DNA of 40,828 nucleotides from Entrophospora sp. SA101 (Eukaryota > Glomeromycota > Glomeromycetes > Entrophosporales > Entrophosporaceae). Below the pieces are notes generated by a model. The model worked only from the letters and a program-made list of their open reading frames with translations. It ran no database searches and was not told the DNA's origin. The translations under genes and the position numbers were made by a program. The stretch lies in assembly GCA_958430865.1 (NCBI GenBank), contig CAUDNR010003879.1, positions 14,072 through 54,899 of the forward strand, written 5' to 3'. This document shows, in pieces, positions 33,845-40,828 of the stretch. The stretch's first letter is position 1, and each line of letters opens with the position of its first letter.

Positions 33845-34036
33845 TTATTTGTAACAACAATGCATATTGAATTGGATTTCATACTCTGGGTATATATACA
33901 TCATTACATTCTGATCCGGATCAAGTTTATTTAATGAAATGTTATGATCCTCCTTTGATTTTTTGTGGTTTTCTTTTTCATCATCTTGTAGATATAAAGG
34001 TCTTTTTAGGTTTTGCTCCTGCAAGTTTGTCATCAC
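33845..34036 (-). CDS. Small hypothetical protein, 63 residues, duplicate copy
   Basis: Same frame and translation as 10085-10276; acidic/basic middle (DDEKENHKKSKEDHN), no recognised domain. Low confidence that it is a real gene. Confidence 0.3.
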   Translation of the reverse strand: MMTNLQEQNLKRPLYLQDDEKENHKKSKEDHNISLNKLDPDQNVMMYIYPEYEIQFNMHCCYK

Positions 34037-34580
34037 ATCATTGGTTTCAGCTGGAAGATTGATTCAAATTGCAAGTAAAAAGATAAAAGTGTCTGCAACA
34101 ATTGAAGGAAAGAAATGAAGACATGTGTCAATTACACATGACAATATCAATGATATCAGCTGAAAAACATAAGATTTAGAGAATGATTATAATAATGAGC
34201 AAAGAAGTGAGCCTTAAATGAGAGTAAGTAAATGACTCAAAATGAAAATAATATTCAAAAACTTCAGAAAAAGGTAAAGAAATAGAAAGGTAGACCTGAA
34301 TAATTAAGCAACAAAACATTATCCAAGAGTTAATTGAGGAAAATATCAAGGTGCAAGCCCAAACAACTCGAGGACAAAGCAAAAGAGAAGAATAAGCTTA
34401 ACATGAATTCATGAATAATTAAAAAAAGTTTGAAACAAAAAAACAAAATTCGTTTTCGCGGTATTATTGGGGTAGAATTGTTGTTAATAACCTTGAACCC
34501 CTGGAATTGCTGTATTCGATTTTTATCATTATTTTATTATTATTATTATCAAATCAAATATATCATTATTCGTAAGAAAA

Positions 34581-36448
34581 ATGACAAAGAAAGAAACTCG
34601 CGATGCTGAAAGACTCGAACAAATTAGAACTAGAGTCTTTGTAGAACGAGATCAAGTTTCCAATGTAAATTTCTAAATGTTTTATTTTTTTAGCCATGTA
34701 ATTAATTCTAAATTTTTCTTTTAAAAAAAAAAATTTTTTAAAAAAAATAAATAAAAGGTATCATCAAGTGATATTCCTTTTCATAGTTCTAACAAATGCT
34801 CAATTAATTTTTTCGCAAAATTGATAAAGGTAAATAATTTTTTCTTTTTTCTTTTAATTCTTGATTATAATTCTTAATTAATTAACTAATTATATTGTAG
34901 AAGTGTAATGTGAAGGTTGTTAAAAGATCAGAATTTTTTTTGGAATTCGATTTAATTGGTGTTGATGCATCAATAGCAAATGCTTTAAGAAGAATTATGA
35001 TTGCTGAGGTACTGTTATATATATATATAAGATAAAAATATCCAAACTGATTGAATAATAATAATATAATTATTATTGTTATTATTGTGGTTATTATTAG
35101 GTACCCACACTTGCTATTGAAAAAGTGTATATTTATGATAACACGTCAATTATACAAGATGAAGTATTGGCACATAGATTAGGTTTAATACCAATTAAAG
35201 CAAATCCCGACGTGTTTAATTATAAAATTGGTAGTCATCATTATTATTGAATATTTTTTACCTGTGGTATATTTTATATTGATTTTCTTCTTTTCCTATT
35301 ATTAGCATCAGATGATCCAACAGATTTAAATACTGTAGTATTCAAGATTAAACATGAATGTACCTTTAACGCTCAAGCATCAAAAGATGAAACTGACCCC
35401 AAAAAATTGTATACCGGGTCAAATTGTAGGTTATGCATGTGATTTTTGAATCAGCAGATTTACTAGTTACTGATTGATAGTTTCTTTTTTTCATTATATT
35501 GAAATTTAGTATTGTCAAATTCTTTAATATGGAATCCAAGAGGTGAGCAGGCTACAATATTTGCAAATAATCCATTAAGACCTGTACATGATGATATTCT
35601 AATAGCACAATTGAGGCCCAATCAGGTAAAAATGGAATAAATTAAGAAATTGGTTCATTAAAAAAACCATACAATAATAACTATTATTATTATTATTATT
35701 ATTATAATTGATAATTATTTAATTTCTAGAGAATTGAACTCGAAGCACATTGTGAAAAAGGAATTGGTAAAGAACATGCAAAATGGTCACCTGTAGGTAG
35801 GTAAATATATATAACTAGTTATAACAATATGATTTTAAAAATTTTTGACCAAATACATATATATATAATAGCAACAGCAACCTATCGGTTGATGCCAGAA
35901 ATAATTATGAAAAAAGAAATAACTGGAGATTTGGCTGATAAATTTGCAGCATGTTTTACTAAAGGAGTAGTCAAAGTTGAAAATAAAATAGGTATTTAAG
36001 AAAAATTTTTTTTTTGAAAAAATTGTTTTGGGTAACTCTAAATTAATTTTGTCATTTTTTTAAAGTTGAAAAAAAAAATGTAAAGTATGCTAAAGTTGTA
36101 AATCCAAGAATTGATACAGTAAGCCGTGAGGTTTTAAGACATAAAGAATTTGAGGATATTGTTCAATTAACGAGAATACGAGATCATTTTATATGTATGA
36201 AATTTCTTGAATTTAAAAATATGTTTTCTTTGATTATTTACTTACCCATTTTAAACATATATACGGGTGCTTTTTATATAGTTACAGTCGAATCAACAGG
36301 AATTTTAGAATCAGAAAAGATCTTTACTGATGCACTACAAATTTTATCATCAAAATGTACAAGATTATTAGAAGCATTAGAATGTAAATTAAAAAAATCA
36401 GAAGAAAAAGAAAAAGAAAAGGAAAAACAACGCCAATTACATATTTAA
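34581..36448 (+). CDS. RPC40: RNA polymerases I and III subunit AC40, second copy
   Basis: Same ten exons at +23760: 34581-34664, 34758-34829, 34901-35008, 35101-35230, 35306-35425, 35510-35625, 35730-35796, 35872-35991, 36066-36194, 36282-36448. I saw no difference from the first copy in exons, introns or about 1 kb of upstream DNA, so both should be expressed alike if both exist in one nucleus. AC40 is a stoichiometric core subunit, usually single-copy, which makes a real duplication noteworthy and also makes read depth over this gene a simple test of the assembly. Confidence 0.9.
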
Positions 36449-36500
36449 TTAATTAATCAAATAAAAAATTATAAGTGTAAATGAATTTACCTAATAATTA

Positions 36501-36659
36501 TTAATTTTTTATAGTTTTCTTTCTGTGAGCCAACACTGTAATAACCATACAAGATACTACGAATCCTATAAATTTAAAAAAAGCTGAACGAGATATTTGT
36601 TGTTCTTCTTCTGGTGTTCTAAATGATGAAAAAATTCTTCTCAAGTCAGGAAATGGCAT
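36501..36659 (-). CDS. Tiny single-pass membrane protein, second copy
   Basis: Encodes the same 52 residues as 12741-12899. The single base difference (36615 T against 12855 C) is silent. The convergent arrangement with AC40 is kept. Confidence 0.6.
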   Translation of the reverse strand: MPFPDLRRIFSSFRTPEEEQQISRSAFFKFIGFVVSCMVITVLAHRKKTIKN

Positions 36660-37404
36660 TATTATTTATCTGTCATATATATGAACAATTATTTTGTATT
36701 TAAAAATAATTTTTTCTGACCAAATGGTTTTTTTATCTCGAAATTGATAACACGATTTTTTATTGTTTTGTGTAACTGAATCTCTTATTGAGACGTAATT
36801 TAGTAAGATGATGTACAGTATTTGGGATACATTAATATTAATTTTTACTATCGATTAAAAAAATTGAAAGCTAAACCACTTAACGTTAATAAATCATGTG
36901 GCTTATCATGAAATGCATAAACTACCAAAACGCAAATAATATGAAGAAGATGGTGATGGTGAATAACACATGGTGAATACGTCAGAAGAGATTGAAGTGG
37001 TAAAAAACTTGACATAAAATATAGGATGTTGAATCAATTTCACCATCATGAGGTTCTAAAAAGGATGATAACTATCATTTTTATAATAAAGAAACACTAC
37101 CTGAATAATACATGTAATATTTTTGATGGCAGCAATACCAAAACTATAATAATGATTTTATATTTGCTATAAAAAAACTGAAGGAATTGATTGACAAGCC
37201 AATTCATAATGTGAAGATACACAATGTTTACGTTGTGAGATCTTTGCCTGTATGTTTTTCTAAATTTATAACATTCTTTTTCAATTCAGTGACTTCCTTT
37301 TCCCATTCCAAAAGAGAATGATTGTTTATGCAGAGATAATGTTAAAAAAATATATGTGCAAGATTAATCATTTATTGAAATGAATAATTTTTCATCAGCC
37401 AAAG

Positions 37405-37902
37405 GAGAAAAAAGAAATTAACCGAAGTTCAGCCTAATTTTCAAAAGCGAATAGAAGAACTAAAAGCTAATAATGCCACTTTACTGATTTAGCAACTCAA
37501 TTAGAAAATAAACAACAAGAAGTGGCAAAATTTCACAAGGAAATTGCCAGCCAAAAGGAAAGCAAGAATTATTTACAGGGATTGTTGAATAGTTTACTTG
37601 GTGGGTTAGTTGGCTATGCAGGAAATGGCAAAAATGTTTCGGAACAAGAAGTTAAAGAAATAGTGAAAGAGGTGAATAATTTGCGGGAACAGGTTGGTTT
37701 GAGTTATCCAAAAGATTAGGAGACTTTGAAGGCTGAAAAGGATAAACTAATCCAGGAAATAACGCTCGTTAAAAATGAAAGAGACAAAACAATTAGGGAA
37801 AGAATCGATTGAAAGAAGCAAAGTGAAAGGCAAGAAAAGAGACGACATTTTCTTTACCCCTATGACGATCTACTAAATAAATCAAGGAAGTCAAAGCTTT
37901 AG
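37405..37902 (+). pseudogene. Coiled-coil protein relic, duplicate copy
   Basis: Carries the same frameshift and in-frame stops as 13645-14142, so the gene was already dead before the large duplication. Confidence 0.6.
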
Positions 37903-40174
37903 TCTCAAAATATGCAAATAATTAGCTCAAGAAAAAAATATAAAATTAATCCAGTCTCTATCAGCTACATTAGCAGCAAACAACCTTATGTTTGAGCCAT
38001 AATATGGCGAAGCAATATAACACGCACAATATTATTTTCAAGTATCACCGAGTTGCAAGCGACTTTATTCTTGATTTTGATTTTTTTTTTCGTCTATATT
38101 TTTTTCTTTGCACTTTTATTTCTTGTTAGGTTTGGGCATAAAGGTTTTTTTTTGATTGTTCAAATAAATAATAATCCAATATTTGAGACTTGAGAACAGT
38201 TCATTTATCAACAGGAAACAACTTCGTATGAATTTTTGCTTCCCGCCATCAATTCTGCACACAAAATTTTGTAAACGATTCTTCTAATTGAATAACCGAT
38301 AAGAAGATAATGAGCTTTCTCTTAAACATTCATGCGAACAAATTTCATTTACGAAATGTTCTAACTTTGCAAGGAGAAATCACAGGAATATGTATTAATA
38401 TCATTGCAAAGAGTAATATTCAGGGTTCAAAATGATATTATCCATATCCATCCAGGTATTAATTCATGCACAGTACTGCCATTGGAAAGTGTTTGATCAA
38501 GTTTGATAAGGATGCAGAATATGAAATAGAAGTTTGAAATTTACAAAACATCAAATGGCAAACTTATAGAGTTTTAGGTTGTACGAACAAATAAATTAAA
38601 GTCATGTGATAATCACGACTTAAATTAAATCAAGACCTCAACATTGACATCAACGATAACCTTAACGGCAATATCAATCCTATTTCATGAAGAAGCCTTG
38701 TGTTCAATATATGTAATTATGAAATTCAATCATTAGCGAGTCTATTGGCCTGAATGAGCATACTCTAACCATCGTTTGCTTTTTCTCTTCTCTCATCTAA
38801 TCTTAGATCATCCAATCATTTCTACTTCACTTGCTTGTCTTACATTTCATCTATCGAATTATTAAGTTCGCATTTAATTTTATCAATAGTAATGCGTATG
38901 ACATGACTCAATAAATTCAAACTATTGACAATTCAGTGACAGCACCATTACACATCACAACGAGTAACGTACAACTTCAACAACTATGGTGATCGCTTAT
39001 AACAATACCAACACCTTATCGGTATTTTTACGGGCCTTTATTTGTTTGTAAACTACAAAATATTGATCATTTATTCAATGGATCGAGGTGAATTCGCAGT
39101 GAAAGAGAGTCTAGGTTCGATTTTTCCTCCACATAAATATAGGCTATTGCAAAATTCTTACTTCAGGAAACATTTGAATGTGATTGTGTGCCTGGAGACT
39201 ATATCTAGACTTTGATCTCCTTGTATTTACTTAACAAACCATCATTGTCATTGTTAATGGCGATGATGGTAGTAGTAGTTAGTTGGTGGTGGTAATAGCA
39301 GTCAGTGGGTGGTCATAGCAATGATTGTGATTAGTTAATAGTTATTTTTTTAAAAAGTATTATTTGGAATTGAAAACATTATAATTGGTAACAATGGAAT
39401 TTTTTTAATTACTTACAAAATATTTTGGATATTAAGGAGATATCTTTGACAGCAATACAAAAATAAGCATAGAGTTATGAGAATATTTTTAGATATAGCT
39501 ATTATTGTTGTTGTTATTATTAAACTTTGCCAATGTTAATTAATATTTACATTGATGTTAAATATAAATATCACAAATATATAATAAAACAAAAACAATT
39601 GAATTGATAAAAAATCTCTGTATTGATGAATATATATATTTATATTTAGGCAACCATAGTAAAGTTATTTTCATATTCCAGGAGATAATGAGCACTATAT
39701 ATTATTAAATGAAGAAAAAATTTTTTTTTGAGGATCCTTTGTGCTGATGATCAAACTTTCTTATTAATAGATATTTTCCAGGAAGAATACAAGTCTGGGA
39801 ATTATCTTCACAATGTCCTTTGTAATGTTTTGCAAAGTCTTGAGGAAAAACTCACTCAACTAGTGGAAATTAACTGTATAATGACTTCCCTAAGACTGCC
39901 ATAGATAATGGTTAAATTCTTCCTGAACTAGAGCTAGATGAAGAAGTGGAATCTAGAATTGAGACGAATTGGAATTGGATACAAGACTACAGATAAGCTT
40001 GATCAGTGTTGCTATGACTCAATATGGTGACAACATTATTGATATTAAGAAAATTTTTGGCAAAGATAGCAACAAGTTTCTATTCAATTTGAATAGAAGA
40101 AAATTTTTAATTTTTATTCCTTCAAAAAAAAAGTTACAAATTGTTTATAATAAATAAATATAAATTCTTGTTTA
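37903..40174. other. No intact gene (duplicate of 14143-16414)
   Basis: Same content as the first copy, including the two broken protein-like pieces near 39780-39990. Confidence 0.4.
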
Positions 40175-40306
40175 TTATTGTTGTTCTTGTATGAATGAAA
40201 CACCTTTATTAATATTTGCTCTTAATTCAGGAATTGCAGCATTGAGAAGAGTCTTTTCATATTCAGAAATATCACCGATTGGATAAATTTTTGAAATACC
40301 ATTTGG
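40175..40306 (-). pseudogene. Malate dehydrogenase last exon, truncated duplicate
   Basis: Identical to exon 4 (16415-16546), coding the C-terminal 43 residues that begin [16 protein letters not shown]. It is followed only by 54 bp of the preceding intron before the rearrangement junction at 40360. Exons 1-3, with the NAD-binding and catalytic parts, are absent, so this copy cannot make an enzyme. Confidence 0.93.
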
Positions 40307-40360
40307 CTAAAAAGAAAGTTTATAAATCATAAATAAGGAATTATAAATGCTATAAACATA

Positions 40361-40828
40361 CGAGAGGCCTGCATTGGACGTCAAATAGCTGCTGGTCGGG
40401 TTCGGGTTGTAATTTAAAAATTTCTAATAATTGCTTGGCAAAAAAAAGGTTTGTTATAAAATAAAAATATATATATACACACACGCTTTTTCGAATCAAT
40501 AATTTAAATAAACAACACATTATACACTAACCAAATATCATCAAAACCACTGGCTGGAGAATTATTATGTAAAGAAAGATAAAATTGGTGGAAAAAGTGA
40601 TGTTTGGTTAAGAATTGTCAACATTTATATAAATATAATTAAAAGGAATACTTATAATTTAATACGACATGTTTGTAGTTCAACAAATAATCAAAGAACA
40701 ATTACACCTTTTTTAATAAAGAAAGTGATTCCTACAAAAATTAAAGAGGATATACAGTACCTGGACAAAAGTATCGGACCCCCTAAATATATTAATTACG
40801 CAAAAACGTACATAATAAGTATACAGAA
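40361..40828 (-). repeat. Inverted repeat arm, exact partner of 776-1243
   Basis: Reverse complement of 776-1243 with no mismatch seen over 468 bp. It contains the interrupted coding-like stretch (40521-40753, here plus strand) and runs off the right edge inside the mariner sequence. The junction with the duplicated block is at ATAAACATA (40352-40360). Confidence 0.95.
40755..40828 (+). mobile_element. Tc1/mariner-like transposon, first 74 bp
   Basis: Begins with the terminal repeat CAGTACCTGGACAAAAGTAT after TA at 40753-40754, matching 849-776 in inverted orientation. The transposase would start about 390 bp further right, outside the window. Confidence 0.85.

Larger units (their letters stand above)
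30190..40360 (+). repeat. Large segmental duplication, copy 2 (partner 6430-16600)
   Basis: It matches copy 1 at offset 23760. Simple-sequence tracts such as the (CTG)8, the T-runs and the 66-bp tandem have the same length in both, which argues for a very recent origin or for two representations of one locus. The left side continues into transposon copy B; the right side is joined to an inverted copy of 1243-776. Confidence 0.93.

Noticed and set aside
1..40828. tRNA or rRNA genes
   Set aside because: I looked for cloverleaf-like B-box sequences and conserved rRNA stretches and saw none I could defend; a weak scan by eye cannot exclude one.

Overview
This window looks like nuclear DNA of an AT-rich filamentous fungus. 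It has short GT-AG introns, a spliced malate dehydrogenase gene, a spliced RNA polymerase I/III subunit gene, an F-box/LRR-like relic and many decayed DNA transposons. That mix fits an arbuscular-mycorrhizal fungus of the Rhizophagus type (Glomeromycotina). This is inferred from gene style only; no marker here settles the species.

Layout, left to right. 1-849 is the end of a Tc1/mariner-like element with a transposase cut by the window edge. 850-4136 holds an F-box/LRR-like pseudogene, a solo mariner end and a CCGTAA array. 4137-6496 is a decayed copy (A) of a transposon; 26410-30256 is a fuller copy (B) with 27-nt terminal inverted repeats. 6430-16600 carries an Aurora-kinase-like fragment, the AC40 subunit gene (ten exons), a tiny membrane-protein gene and a coiled-coil relic. 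16415-17675 is a complete four-exon malate dehydrogenase gene. 17676-25375 is a graveyard of hAT fragments, MITEs and a broken multi-exon gene, ending in a TTTACCGA tandem array and a 10-N assembly gap (25376-25385).

The main feature is structural. The block 6430-16600 recurs at 30190-40360 with constant offset 23760 and only three mismatches found by eye. Its left edge lies inside the shared 3' end of transposon copies A and B, which are clearly diverged up to 6429. Its right edge cuts the last malate dehydrogenase intron and joins, at a 9-nt microhomology, an exact inverted copy of 776-1243. Both window ends therefore lie in the same mariner sequence in opposite orientation. This is what homology-driven strand invasion at the transposon followed by a microhomology template switch would leave, but an assembly chimaera or two mis-joined haplotypes could look the same.

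Genes that appear functional are malate dehydrogenase (one intact copy plus a last-exon fragment), AC40 (two copies, identical by eye) and perhaps the 52-residue membrane protein (two copies differing by one silent change). Almost everything else with coding character is broken.
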